In this document: positions 54,681 through 63,762 of the stretch, piece by piece
Layout of the letters: each line of letters opens with the position of its first letter
Numbering within the stretch: position 1 is the first letter of the stretch
NCBI RefSeq assembly: GCF_009873495.1
Contig: NZ_CP046703.1
Span: forward strand, 3,372,501 to 3,436,500
Source: Nostoc sp. ATCC 53789
GTDB lineage: Bacteria > Cyanobacteriota > Cyanobacteriia > Cyanobacteriales > Nostocaceae
DNA length: 64,000 bases
Reading direction: 5' to 3'
Notes under the pieces: generated by a model
What the model was told of the DNA's origin: nothing
What the model saw: the letters and a program-made list of their open reading frames with translations, nothing else
The model's database searches: none
Position numbers and translations under genes: made by a program

Positions 54681-54727
54681 CGGATAAACTGAGGGCAGGT
54701 TAGATGCCCGCCCCACAAAAGTCTTAG

Positions 54728-54823
54728 TTAAATTATCTTGGCAGTCCGCAGACCGAACAACAGACCGACAGATAAACCGAAGAACAAAGCTAAAAAGCCG
54801 ATGTAAGCTGCAATTGCAAACAT
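54728..54823 (-). CDS. petL: Cytochrome b6f complex subunit PetL
   Basis: 31 aa: [20 protein letters not shown] followed by [11 protein letters not shown], a single transmembrane helix with a short basic C-terminus. Length and pattern (AYIGFLALF, GLLFGLRxAKI) match PetL of Nostoc-type cyanobacteria as I recall it. PetL is a peripheral single-helix subunit that stabilises the dimeric cytochrome b6f complex in the thylakoid. GGAGA sits 8 bases upstream of the ATG. The gene is too short for ordinary ORF calling; a larger ORF over the same bases in another frame is not real. Confidence 0.85.
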   Translation of the reverse strand: MFAIAAYIGFLALFFGLSVGLLFGLRTAKII

Positions 54824-54873
54824 TTATTTTTCTCCACAATACTTCCTAAATATATTGAATCATTAGTTATTAG

Positions 54874-54899
54874 TCATTTGTCATTTGTCATTTGTCATT
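54874..54899. repeat. TCATTTG tandem heptamer
   Basis: Three to four copies of TCATTTG in the aroB/petL intergenic region, the same heptamer as in repeat R3 left copy (22882-22909). Confidence 0.85.
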
Positions 54900-54987
54900 G
54901 GGGCATGGTTATTCTTGTCTGCCTCATCTCCCCCACTCCCAGATTGCGATAGAATACAGCCCACGGGCGCTTGTTTGGGGTTGAGCA

Positions 54988-56100
54988 ATGACTTCTTTAA
55001 TTAATGTAAATTTACCAGAGCAGTCTTATGAGATTGCGATAACTTCGTTGAGCTGCGCTAACGCACCTTCGAGTTTAGATCAACTGGGTCAACAGATGGC
55101 CAATATGAAGCTAGGCAAGAAAGTACTGCTAGTTTCTAATCCAACGATTTTTAAGCATTATGGCGAAAGAGCAATTACATCCCTGACATCTGCGGGATTT
55201 GAAGTCGCTAGCTGCACCCTACCGCCTGGTGAACGCTACAAAACCCTTAATTCCATCCAAAAACTCTACGATATAGCCTTGGAAAACCGCCTAGAACGTT
55301 CTGCGACAATGGTGGCTTTGGGCGGAGGTGTGATTGGCGATATGACTGGCTTTGCAGCCGCAACCTGGTTGCGGGGTATTAATGTTGTCCAAGTGCCTAC
55401 AACTCTCTTGGCGATGGTAGATTCGGCAATTGGTGGTAAAACTGGCGTGAATCATCCCCACGGTAAAAACTTGATTGGGGCATTCCATCAGCCGCGCTTG
55501 GTTTTGATTGACCCAGATGTGTTAAAAACCCTTCCGATGCGCGAGTTTCGGGCAGGGATGGCTGAAGTTATTAAGTACGGTGTAATTTGGGATGCTGAAT
55601 TGTTTGCCCAGTTGGAAGCAAGTAAACGGCTTGACCAACTCCGCTATGTAAAACCTGAGCTAATAGACACCATATTAACGCGCTCTTGCCAAGCCAAAGC
55701 TGACGTTGTTGGCAAAGATGAGAAAGAAGGCGGATTACGCGCAATTCTCAACTATGGACATACAATCGGTCATGCAGTGGAAAGCTTAACTGGTTATCGT
55801 TTAGTGAATCACGGTGAAGCGGTAGCTATTGGTATGGTAGCAGCCGGTCAGATTGCCGTCGAATTGGGAATGTGGCAAAAGGAAGACACGGAACGTCAAA
55901 ATGCTTTAATTCAAAAAACAGGTTTACCGACTCAGTTACCATCTGGGTTGGATATTGAAGGAATTATTGAGGCGTTGCAACTAGATAAAAAAGTCAAAGC
56001 AGGAAAAGTGCGGTTTGTTTTACCAACGCAAATTGGTGTAGTTACAGTTACCGACGAAGTGCCATCAGATATTATTCGGCAAGTATTACAGGGAATGTAA
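54988..56100 (+). CDS. aroB: 3-dehydroquinate synthase
   Basis: 370 aa. NAD-binding [21 protein letters not shown] (quoted in part: [13 protein letters not shown]), [20 protein letters not shown], the DPDVLKTLP loop, [11 protein letters not shown], and the zinc ligands in [11 protein letters not shown] and [10 protein letters not shown] are all present. It converts DAHP to 3-dehydroquinate, the second step of the shikimate pathway, and requires NAD+ and Zn2+/Co2+. Length is normal. The following gene (Uma2) is unrelated. Confidence 0.98.
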   Translation: MTSLINVNLPEQSYEIAITSLSCANAPSSLDQLGQQMANMKLGKKVLLVSNPTIFKHYGERAITSLTSAGFEVASCTLPPGERYKTLNSIQKLYDIALENRLERSATMVALGGGVIGDMTGFAAATWLRGINVVQVPTTLLAMVDSAIGGKTGVNHPHGKNLIGAFHQPRLVLIDPDVLKTLPMREFRAGMAEVIKYGVIWDAELFAQLEASKRLDQLRYVKPELIDTILTRSCQAKADVVGKDEKEGGLRAILNYGHTIGHAVESLTGYRLVNHGEAVAIGMVAAGQIAVELGMWQKEDTERQNALIQKTGLPTQLPSGLDIEGIIEALQLDKKVKAGKVRFVLPTQIGVVTVTDEVPSDIIRQVLQGM

Positions 56101-56173
56101 ACAATTTGAAGAAGAATTCCGAATTAAAATTAGCTACTCTGTTCTTCAATTACGAATTACGAATGATTGAGCC

Positions 56174-56752
56174 ATGAGACTCCAAGCCAAGAATCAATTA
56201 ACCTTGCAAGAATTCTTGAATCTTCCACCAGGCGAGGGAGATATCACCTATGAATTTGTTGATGGTCATGCAAGTCCTAAAATGTCACCAAAAAAATTTC
56301 ACTCTAAACTTACCCGTGCCCTCCTCAATTTGATTGAGCAATGCTGTCAGGGTAAAGGAGAAGTTTGTCCAGAATTAGCTATCGCCTTAACCCGTCGAGG
56401 GCGAGATTGGATGCCAATACCGGATATTTTGTATATTTCCAATGAACGTTTACCCCCTGATTGGGAACAAGAGGGAGCATGTTCTGTTCCTCCCGATTTG
56501 GTGATTGAAATTATTTCACCTGGACAAACCTTTGGACAAATGGCAGCTAAAGCCAAAGACTATTTGGATGCTAAAGTGCTGCGGGTGTGGGTGGTAGATA
56601 GTAAAGCCAGAAGTATTACTGTTTTTTATCCAGATGCAGCACCACAAACTTATATGGGAGACGAATTACTCACAGATTCTCTATTCGAGGGACTGGAATT
56701 TACTGTTGAGCAGCTGTTTCAAAAGGCGAAAATACCATTAGATGCCGAATAG
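56174..56752 (+). CDS. Uma2-family (DUF820) restriction-endonuclease-fold protein
   Basis: 192 aa. Typical elements: LTLQEFLNLPPGEGDITYEF, MSPKKFHSKL, WMPIPDILYISNERLP, VPPDLVIEIISPGQTFGQM (the D and E of the PD-(D/E)xK core) and YLDAKVLRVWVVDSKARSI. Uma2 genes are present in large numbers in cyanobacteria; the fold is that of a nuclease but activity and targets are mostly unknown. Its 3' end overlaps the converging NUDIX gene by 15 bp. A TAATTCG-type heptamer tract precedes it. Confidence 0.9.
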   Translation: MRLQAKNQLTLQEFLNLPPGEGDITYEFVDGHASPKMSPKKFHSKLTRALLNLIEQCCQGKGEVCPELAIALTRRGRDWMPIPDILYISNERLPPDWEQEGACSVPPDLVIEIISPGQTFGQMAAKAKDYLDAKVLRVWVVDSKARSITVFYPDAAPQTYMGDELLTDSLFEGLEFTVEQLFQKAKIPLDAE

Positions 56753-57259
56753 CACACTTTTTGCGTCTAGCACAATTTGACGCATATCATTTTTATTGCC
56801 TGCTTGATATTGAGAAATGAATTCATCAATATCTATAATGTTTCTTCCCATACTTTCATGTGTACATAAGCTTAGACAGTCGTAGCCATTGTTAGAGATT
56901 ATTTCCTCAACAAATCCAGTCATGACCACAAGGTATGTAAGCTGCTCAGGTTGACTACCGTAAAAATCAGACTGGATAAATTTTACAAGTTTTAATTCTC
57001 CTAGAGTTACTTTTACCTCCTCCATAACTTCTCGTCTTGCAGTTTCCTCACAAGTCAATTCGCCTATCTGCACATGTCCCCCAGGAAGGTCAATACCACG
57101 GTCAAGGAGAGCGCATACAATTAAACCATCCTTGGTAAAAGGTACGACTAGAACACTCGTTATCTTTTCAAAGGCAGGCAAAAATGAACTGCCAATATCT
57201 ACAAAATTGACTTTTTGACCTGTTTGGATGACAGTCTTTCTGCAATCCTTCTCACTCAT
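56738..57259 (-). CDS. NUDIX hydrolase
   Basis: 173 aa. The Nudix box reads GGHVQIGELTCEETARREVM followed by EEV, matching G-x5-E-x7-R-E-U-x-E-E and binding the divalent metals. Flanking strands LIVCALLDRGIDLPGG and LVVMTGFVEEI are typical. The enzyme should hydrolyse a nucleoside diphosphate derivative; the residues outside the box do not let me choose between ADP-ribose, NADH or 8-oxo-dGTP type substrates. Convergent 15-bp overlap with the Uma2 gene. Confidence 0.9.
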   Translation of the reverse strand: MSEKDCRKTVIQTGQKVNFVDIGSSFLPAFEKITSVLVVPFTKDGLIVCALLDRGIDLPGGHVQIGELTCEETARREVMEEVKVTLGELKLVKFIQSDFYGSQPEQLTYLVVMTGFVEEIISNNGYDCLSLCTHESMGRNIIDIDEFISQYQAGNKNDMRQIVLDAKSVLFGI

Positions 57260-57302
57260 TGGCTTAATTTCTGCTATTTAATATAGTTATAAGACTCCTA
57301 TT

Positions 57303-57617
57303 TTATTTTTCAAACTGCGGTTCTTTCTGCGGTTGCTGCTGGCTATTTGTTGGTTGCAATTTATTAAATAAAGCTGGTGGGGTAGCTTTACGGAATGCAC
57401 CGCAGTAGTGCATAGTCATAACTGCTTTAAAAGCCCAATGGTCTTTTGGCACATCACTAAAAGGATTCGGTAAAGTTTCTGCTTGATTTTGGATACAAGC
57501 ATTCAAAACTTGATTCGATTCTACTGGTGTGTCGGTAGTAGGTTCTTGAGATTTAACAGGAGTAACAAAGCTAGTAGTAGCTAGCATTACGACTGTTACC
57601 AAAAGTTTGCAGTTCAT
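57303..57617 (-). CDS. Small secreted protein with S-layer-homology-like motif
   Basis: 104 aa. Signal peptide (LLVTVVMLATTSFVTPVKS) with cleavage expected before QEP. The mature part has an SLH-type segment NPFSDVPKDHWAFKAVMTMH (about 52-71), of which FSDVPxDHWA is the conserved core, and a Gln/Pro-rich tail. Two Cys residues (about 41 and 73) could form a disulfide. Only one SLH-like unit is present, so surface anchoring is uncertain. The small gene at 57828-57691 lies upstream on the same strand. Confidence 0.75.
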   Translation of the reverse strand: MNCKLLVTVVMLATTSFVTPVKSQEPTTDTPVESNQVLNACIQNQAETLPNPFSDVPKDHWAFKAVMTMHYCGAFRKATPPALFNKLQPTNSQQQPQKEPQFEK

Positions 57618-57655
57618 AAATTTGAGCTTTCTAGGGATGAAAGTCTACCCTATTT

Positions 57656-57683
57656 TAGTTCCCAGGCTGTCGCCCAGGAACTA
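57656..57683. repeat. TAGTTCC palindrome
   Basis: TAGTTCCCAGGC-TGTC-GCCCAGGAACTA forms an imperfect 12-bp stem directly after the 45-codon gene on the minus strand. It may serve as its terminator or is a dispersed repeat. Confidence 0.6.
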
Positions 57684-57690
57684 GAATAAC

Positions 57691-57828
57691 CTAAGCGTTA
57701 GAAAACATGGTAAGCATTACTAATAGAACAACTAATCCACTGATCCAAAGAGCTAACGAACCCCAACTAACTGAATCTTTTTGTACTCTTTGCCAGAAAT
57801 TGTTAACTAAGTTATTTCGAATTGCCAT
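57691..57828 (-). CDS. 45-residue single-pass membrane protein
   Basis: Encoded protein: MAIRNNLVNNFWQRVQKDSV, then SWGSLALWISGLVVLLVMLT and MFSNA. A basic amphipathic N-terminus of about 20 residues precedes one transmembrane helix (about 24-41). The ATG is preceded by GGAGGTTAT, a strong Shine-Dalgarno with good spacing. Size and layout resemble the accessory subunits of photosynthetic and NDH-1 complexes, but I do not recognise the family and claim no function. It is too short for default gene callers. Confidence 0.7.
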   Translation of the reverse strand: MAIRNNLVNNFWQRVQKDSVSWGSLALWISGLVVLLVMLTMFSNA

Positions 57829-58255
57829 ATAACCTCCAATTTTTATTAAACTTGCACTTACTCAAGGTATGAAGCCTGGATTGAGCAAAGAAAAGTTCAT
57901 CTTTAGGAATATCAGCCTTTATTAGCTGATTCCCAAAGACTAATCAACAGAGATTTAAATTAATCCGTTTAGGGATGTTTACGATAAAGCGTGTGTCTTA
58001 ACGCATTACCGATCTAATAAACAAAAATTTACAAAAAGATATTTGTTGATGCTTAACTTTATTTTCCCATACGTAACTGTTTACACTTAGAAATTTGGCA
58101 ATTTTGAGAGAATTCTTAACGTTGCCTTAACCATGTGTAAAAACTAGTATTTTTTTAATCAAAAACTACTTAAATACTGATTATGTTTCACTTTCACTCG
58201 TGATTTATCTAGACTTTAAAATAGATACAACTAATAGTGAAATGGTAGGTAAATA
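57829..58255. other. Divergent promoter region
   Basis: 427 bp between a minus-strand small gene and a plus-strand gene. AT-rich; no ORF and no clear RNA fold. Promoters for both sides should lie here. Confidence 0.5.
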
Positions 58256-58495
58256 ATGGTGCAACAAATAAGACATAATGAACCGCAATATATATGTATT
58301 ATTCCAGTTGAGAGAATTACAGCTAACCAAGACGAAGAAATTATGACCTTTGGTCTATCAGCCGACGATGCAAAAAAACAAGGTGAGGAATTATTAGCAT
58401 CTACCTATGGTTGTAATAAATCACAAGTTTTGGAATTTATCCAGCAAGCACGAATTGAACCAATAGCTCAGTGGTGTGCCCCTAAAGAGCGCTAA
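58256..58495 (+). CDS. Conserved small hypothetical protein
   Basis: 79 aa. Sequence contains YICIIPVERITANQDEEIMT and FGLSADDAKKQGEELLASTY, an alpha/beta pattern with no known motif. GTAGGTAAATA precedes the ATG and may hold a weak ribosome binding site (AGGT). Composition is like a normal soluble protein, and the gene is followed after 92 bp by the lyase gene on the same strand. I do not recognise a family with a function. Confidence 0.7.
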   Translation: MVQQIRHNEPQYICIIPVERITANQDEEIMTFGLSADDAKKQGEELLASTYGCNKSQVLEFIQQARIEPIAQWCAPKER

Positions 58496-58572
58496 AAGTA
58501 CTTATGAGGGTCTTGGCAACAGCAAGTATTAGCACCCAAAATGGTATGCAAATATTCGGCTTATCTGCATAA

Positions 58573-59991
<1,419 letters not shown>

Positions 59992-60059
59992 TAGGAGGAT
60001 TGGGCTGAAGAGGCAGAGGAGAGGAATAGGAATTTTCCCCCTCCCCTGCTCCCTGCTAA

Positions 60060-60911
60060 TTATGCGGCATAGAAAACTAACGTTCGTAACTCAATACTCT
60101 CACGTGGTGGTGCATCTGGCTGGCTTGTTGGGTCGTCGAATGCAGTGTGGGCGGCGAACCGCGCCAAACCTTCTTCCTCTGAATCAAAACACTTGATAAG
60201 TAGGGCTTCGTTCCGTTGCATTTGCGGAAAGTAGAACCACCGATGTTTTGGATTGTACGTGACTGCGTAGGTTTCGCCAACGCGATCGCGATATACAAGA
60301 TCGGTAGCCACGAGGTCATTCGGTGCGATACTTTGGGCATCACACACCGCTAATGGAGACTCTTGAACTGGTCCTGCGATCGGTCGCCAGAGGTTGACTA
60401 CACTAAATCTATGCCGCAGAAGCTCATCAGGATCTTCAGTACCGATTGCTTCCAAGACGGTACGGGCGCGACTATAACCAGACTTGGCGGTGAAGTCGTT
60501 GTGTACGCCTCTTACTGGTGTCTTGATGCCTTGTTCGCCCTGCTTCGCTCGTTCGGCATTACGCAGGTTGTGATCGAACACTATCACCCTTTGGGCACCT
60601 GTCAAATCCTTGAGAAATTCCTCGGCTTCAGGGTAGTAAACACGGCGCACCTCATCGCGATCGTAAAAGTCTTTAACAGTGCTGTGCTGTTCGACCAAGG
60701 CGAATCCCTGTTGATCTAAGGACACATTTTCTGCGATCGCCCGAGCATCGTAGATTGGGAGTGTATGTACCTCATACTTCCCACTTCGCTGTGGAATACC
60801 TGGCGGTGGTTCGTAGGTGTAGTTAACAGGTTTTTCTGCTGTTGGGGTGAGGTAATGGAGTTCTCCCTCAACGTGCGGTATATCTTTGAATAATTGACTG
60901 TTTAAGCTCAT
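60060..60911 (-). CDS. CmcJ/NvfI/AsqJ-like oxygenase family protein
   Basis: 283 aa. It matches the CmcJ-type family: YEVHTLPIYDARAIAEN, VRRVYYPEAEEFLKDLTGAQ, VIVFDHNLRN, VRGVHNDFT, VNLWRPIAGPVQESPLAVCD and PKHRWFYFPQMQRNEALLIK. The putative iron ligands are H137-x-D139 and H255, with R270 as a 2-oxoglutarate contact. In fungi and actinomycetes relatives hydroxylate or desaturate secondary metabolites, so a tailoring oxygenase role is inferred. It converges with the lyase gene over a 68-bp gap. Confidence 0.88.
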   Translation of the reverse strand: MSLNSQLFKDIPHVEGELHYLTPTAEKPVNYTYEPPPGIPQRSGKYEVHTLPIYDARAIAENVSLDQQGFALVEQHSTVKDFYDRDEVRRVYYPEAEEFLKDLTGAQRVIVFDHNLRNAERAKQGEQGIKTPVRGVHNDFTAKSGYSRARTVLEAIGTEDPDELLRHRFSVVNLWRPIAGPVQESPLAVCDAQSIAPNDLVATDLVYRDRVGETYAVTYNPKHRWFYFPQMQRNEALLIKCFDSEEEGLARFAAHTAFDDPTSQPDAPPRESIELRTLVFYAA

Positions 60912-60945
60912 GGGTTAATCTCCCAGTGAATTCAACAATGTTTTA

Positions 60946-61061
60946 CCCGGATTTCTCACGCATAGTGTAGGCTTCAGGGGAAGAGGAGTGGGGGGTAAGA
61001 CTTCTTCCCCATCCTCCCACACCTCCCACACCCCTTGGATTTCTCACTTGTGAGATCCAGG
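60946..61061. repeat. Dispersed palindromic repeat family R1, copy C
   Basis: Begins CCCGGATTTCTCACGCATAG, continues with a shortened G-rich arm (GGGGAAGAGGAGTGGGGGGT), two TCCCACACC units and ends in a version of the terminal palindrome that has lost AA in the right arm. Copy C shares the left end with copy A. Confidence 0.85.
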
Positions 61062-61097
61062 TTTAGTGATGGCGGATAGAGGACTGTAACCTATTAA

Positions 61098-61781
61098 CTA
61101 TTTTTGAGCAGAAGCAACGGGAGTGGGCGCACCAAGAATCTTGGCAAATCGTTCTAAATAGAAGCCTGTAGGATTTTCCACAGCCCGAATTGACTCGCGA
61201 TCGCGCAGGGTATTCCACCATTTCTGCAAGCGAGGGGTTTCTGTTGGTAACGTGAAATTGCGGAAGTGTTCTAGAAGGGGCAAGCGTTCAAACCAAGGAT
61301 AGAAGCTGATATCAACTAAACTCAATTGCTCCCCTAACCAGTAAGGGCCATTACCAGAAAGCTTACCTAGTCCTTCTTGCTCAATGTACAATAACGCTTC
61401 CAAAAACTCTCTTTGTCCTTGTCCCTGTTCTTGAGCATCTTTACCACGGAGAAATTTGTTAAAGGCGGGTACAAAGCGAGTGTTGGCATAATCGATCCAG
61501 ATCCGAGCGATCGCTTTAGCACCTGGATCACTGGGTAATAAAGGTGGCTCTGGAAAGACTTCATCAAGATATTCGTTGATAATGGCAGACTCATAAATTT
61601 CGATATCCCCATGTTTAATCGCAGGGACTTTGCCGTAGCGCGAAATCTGTGTATAGCCATCTGGTTTGTTTTGTAAGTCAATTTCGGTGCTGTTAAAGTC
61701 AATTCCTTTTTCTAGTAAAACCACACGGGTTCTTTGGGAAAAGGTGGAGGCTTTGGCAAAGTAAAGTTGTATGTTGCTCAT
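61098..61781 (-). CDS. Glutathione S-transferase family protein
   Basis: 227 aa. N-terminal thioredoxin-like domain with [20 protein letters not shown], in which a Ser occupies the catalytic position (STFSQR), then [20 protein letters not shown] (cis-Pro and the glutathione-binding ES motif). The all-helical C-terminal domain has [20 protein letters not shown], matching the GST C-domain N-capping box. Cytosolic; it could conjugate glutathione to electrophiles or reduce peroxides. The upstream gene on the same strand belongs to another unit. Confidence 0.93.
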   Translation of the reverse strand: MSNIQLYFAKASTFSQRTRVVLLEKGIDFNSTEIDLQNKPDGYTQISRYGKVPAIKHGDIEIYESAIINEYLDEVFPEPPLLPSDPGAKAIARIWIDYANTRFVPAFNKFLRGKDAQEQGQGQREFLEALLYIEQEGLGKLSGNGPYWLGEQLSLVDISFYPWFERLPLLEHFRNFTLPTETPRLQKWWNTLRDRESIRAVENPTGFYLERFAKILGAPTPVASAQK

Positions 61782-62117
61782 AAAATACTTTCCTTGTAAA
61801 TGCGTAGACGCGCAGTACTACTAAATACCAACTATTGGGGACGCAAAAGTGCAATCGTATACTGGATATTATACTACGGTTTATCGGTCGAATTAAAGTA
61901 CAAAATTTCGAGATTATTCCACAGTCTTTACAAAAATACAAGTTCTAACAATTGGAGACAACTTGGCAAAAGTGACCAAAGGCAAGTATCGATATTATTG
62001 ATAACCACTGCTAAAGTTGATACAGCACACAACTATGATGTTATAAGTGCAAAATTTAAATCTGTAGAAACTGCAATCACAATTAGGTCAGTAAATCAGG
62101 ATTTTCAAGTCAATATT
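61782..62117. other. Divergent spacer between GST and small acidic-protein gene
   Basis: 336 bp. The frame of the next gene stays open through it, but the added 106 residues look non-coding (no family, no ribosome binding site). Promoters for both genes are expected here; the only structure noted is ATACTGGATATTATAC. Confidence 0.5.
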
Positions 62118-62378
62118 ATGGAGCCAATTCAGCCACAACAGCGCCGCGTCGCCGATCAAGTGTTTCAGCAATCCCTCGATCAGTTGGAGGATATCTTACA
62201 AGAAATTGAAACTGAGGAAGAAGAAATTCCACAACTTCCCCAACTGCATATTACTAATCTCAGTGAAGTGGAAGTCGATCAAGATTTGATCGCTATTGAT
62301 TTAGCGGCCCTTGAGGACGCAGTTGCTGATATTGAACAATATCTTGAAGAAAAGACAAAAACCCAAGAAAAGTTATGA
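62118..62378 (+). CDS. Small acidic conserved protein
   Basis: 86 aa from ATG 62118 (MEPIQPQQRRVADQVFQQSL). The frame is open upstream to 61800, but the start fits the sudden change to normal composition. About 30 percent of residues are Asp or Glu, arranged in helical heptad-like segments: LDQLEDILQEIETEEEEIPQ and AALEDAVADIEQYLEEKTKT. Proteins like this are found next to many cyanobacterial genes, but no function is assigned. It runs towards the rRNA methyltransferase gene, with a 25-bp gap between stop codons. Confidence 0.72.
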   Translation: MEPIQPQQRRVADQVFQQSLDQLEDILQEIETEEEEIPQLPQLHITNLSEVEVDQDLIAIDLAALEDAVADIEQYLEEKTKTQEKL

Positions 62379-62403
62379 GTTTTACATTCCTGTACAGAAC
62401 CGA

Positions 62404-63192
62404 TTAATCGCGTCTCTGACTCATTTGCCGCCTAGCTTCGTACAACATTAAAGCGGCTGCGATCGCTACATTCAAAGATTCTACCCCAGGACTTAAAGGA
62501 ATTCTGACTTGTTGATCTGCGATCGCTGCTAAATCTGCCGACAATCCAGCACCTTCATTTCCCAGTAAAATCAGACTGGGTTTGCGCCAGTCTACATCCC
62601 AATAAGTTAAAGTCGCACTGGGTAAGGTTGCCACTACCTGCATCCCTGCTTGCTGACTTTGTTGAACTATTGCTTTTAAATCTTCGGTTACGGCCGTTGC
62701 TAGGCGAAACCATTGTCCTGCGGAAGCCCGGAGAACTTTTGGGCTGTCTAAATCGACACTATCTCCACTTACCCACAAACCTGATGCTCCCACCGCCGCC
62801 GCAGTGCGAATCATCGTACCCAGGTTTCCCGGATCTTGTACTGTTTCTAAAGCTAAAACTAAACCAGTCAATGGTAGTTGAGTTTGGCTATCCCTTCGTT
62901 TTGCCGTTGCTACCACACCATCAGGTTGGACTGTAGTAGCGATCGCATTTAAGACTTCCTCGCTGACAATCTCGACGCGATCGCTTTTACTACAAGCTTC
63001 TTCCCAGAGTGATGAGTGGGCTACTTGCCAATCTGGAGTACAACACACTGTTTCTAGTGGGTAATTTACCGCACAAGCCTCTTCCAACAGGTGCGTCCCT
63101 TCCAGTAAAAATAACTGCTGCTTATGCCGCTCCTTGGTGGAGTGGAGTTTGCGAATTTGCTTAACTAAGGAATTTTGTAAACTGGTCAACAT
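62404..63192 (-). CDS. TrmH/SpoU-family RNA 2'-O-methyltransferase
   Basis: 262 aa. SPOUT knot motifs are all present: QDPGNLGTMIRTAAAVGASG (motif 1), ILLGNEGAGLSADLAAIADQ (motif 2) and PGVESLNVAIAAALMLYEAR (motif 3). The N-terminal 80 residues form the substrate-binding part (LVKQIRKLHSTKERHKQQ and FLLEGTHLLEEA). Family members methylate ribose 2'-OH in 23S rRNA or tRNA; the exact target is not determined by sequence. Its 5' end faces a large hairpin and the tRNA-Leu gene. Confidence 0.95.
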   Translation of the reverse strand: MLTSLQNSLVKQIRKLHSTKERHKQQLFLLEGTHLLEEACAVNYPLETVCCTPDWQVAHSSLWEEACSKSDRVEIVSEEVLNAIATTVQPDGVVATAKRRDSQTQLPLTGLVLALETVQDPGNLGTMIRTAAAVGASGLWVSGDSVDLDSPKVLRASAGQWFRLATAVTEDLKAIVQQSQQAGMQVVATLPSATLTYWDVDWRKPSLILLGNEGAGLSADLAAIADQQVRIPLSPGVESLNVAIAAALMLYEARRQMSQRRD

Positions 63193-63204
63193 TTTTTAGT
63201 TGTG

Positions 63205-63259
63205 AGTGCTGAGTAGTGAGTGCTGAGTTTTTCCTTCTCAGCACTCACTACTCGGCACT
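63205..63259. repeat. Large hairpin made of CTCAGCA heptamers
   Basis: Arms 63205-63227 and 63237-63259 pair over 23 positions with one mismatch, loop TTTTTCCTT. The left arm holds AGTGCTGAG and the right CTCAGCACT. It lies between the 5' end of the methyltransferase gene and the 3' end of tRNA-Leu. Confidence 0.88.
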
Positions 63260-63271
63260 CAGCACTGGTTA

Positions 63272-63353
63272 TGCGGAACCCGGGACTTGAACCCGGAAGC
63301 CTTGCGGCACTAGAACCTGAATCTAGCGCGTCTGCCAATTCCGCCAGTTCCGC
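63272..63353 (-). tRNA. tRNA-Leu (anticodon CAG)
   Basis: 82 nt on the minus strand. Acceptor stem GCGGAAC / GTTCCGC with discriminator A, anticodon arm CTAGA-TTCAGGT-TCTAG giving CAG, a class II variable arm (TGCCGCAAGGCT) and T-arm CCGGGTTCAAGTCCCGG. The CCA end is not encoded. Decodes CUG. Confidence 0.97.
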
Positions 63354-63762
63354 TGGCACTTGTCTTTATCGACAATTTCCTATTATTGCGTTATGTTTTA
63401 CCTTTGTCAAGTGAAAACCTAATGCCTCCTTTAAGAGGCTCAGACTGGAAAGGAATTTTTCAGGGGATTAGGTCGAATCAAAATATTAACTGAACAGTAC
63501 AGCATTGATTTTTAGAGAATACTTAAGTCATTTTACTGAGTATTTAATTTTGCTTAAAACTACTACTTATTCGTTCTTTTTTATTAAATTTTTTAAAAGC
63601 TCAAAATAATTGCTATTGCTTGCTTTGAGCCATTATTTTTCACCAAAAAACAATTTTTTTATGCAATATGCTGTTCTAAAATGTGGACAATTTGAATCTT
63701 TACTGTAGAATCAAAACCAACTTCAAACATATAAAATACGTATTACTTTTGGAGGTAGGCTT
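63354..63762. other. Intergenic region upstream of murA
   Basis: 409 bp, AT-rich with poly-A/T tracts (near 63575-63665). It contains the promoter of the tRNA on one side and that of murA on the other; no gene was recognised. Confidence 0.5.

Noticed and set aside
54654-54839. 61-codon minus-strand ORF between bioB and aroB
   Set aside because: Another frame over petL and the palindrome; the 31-codon PetL frame is better supported by family pattern and ribosome binding site.
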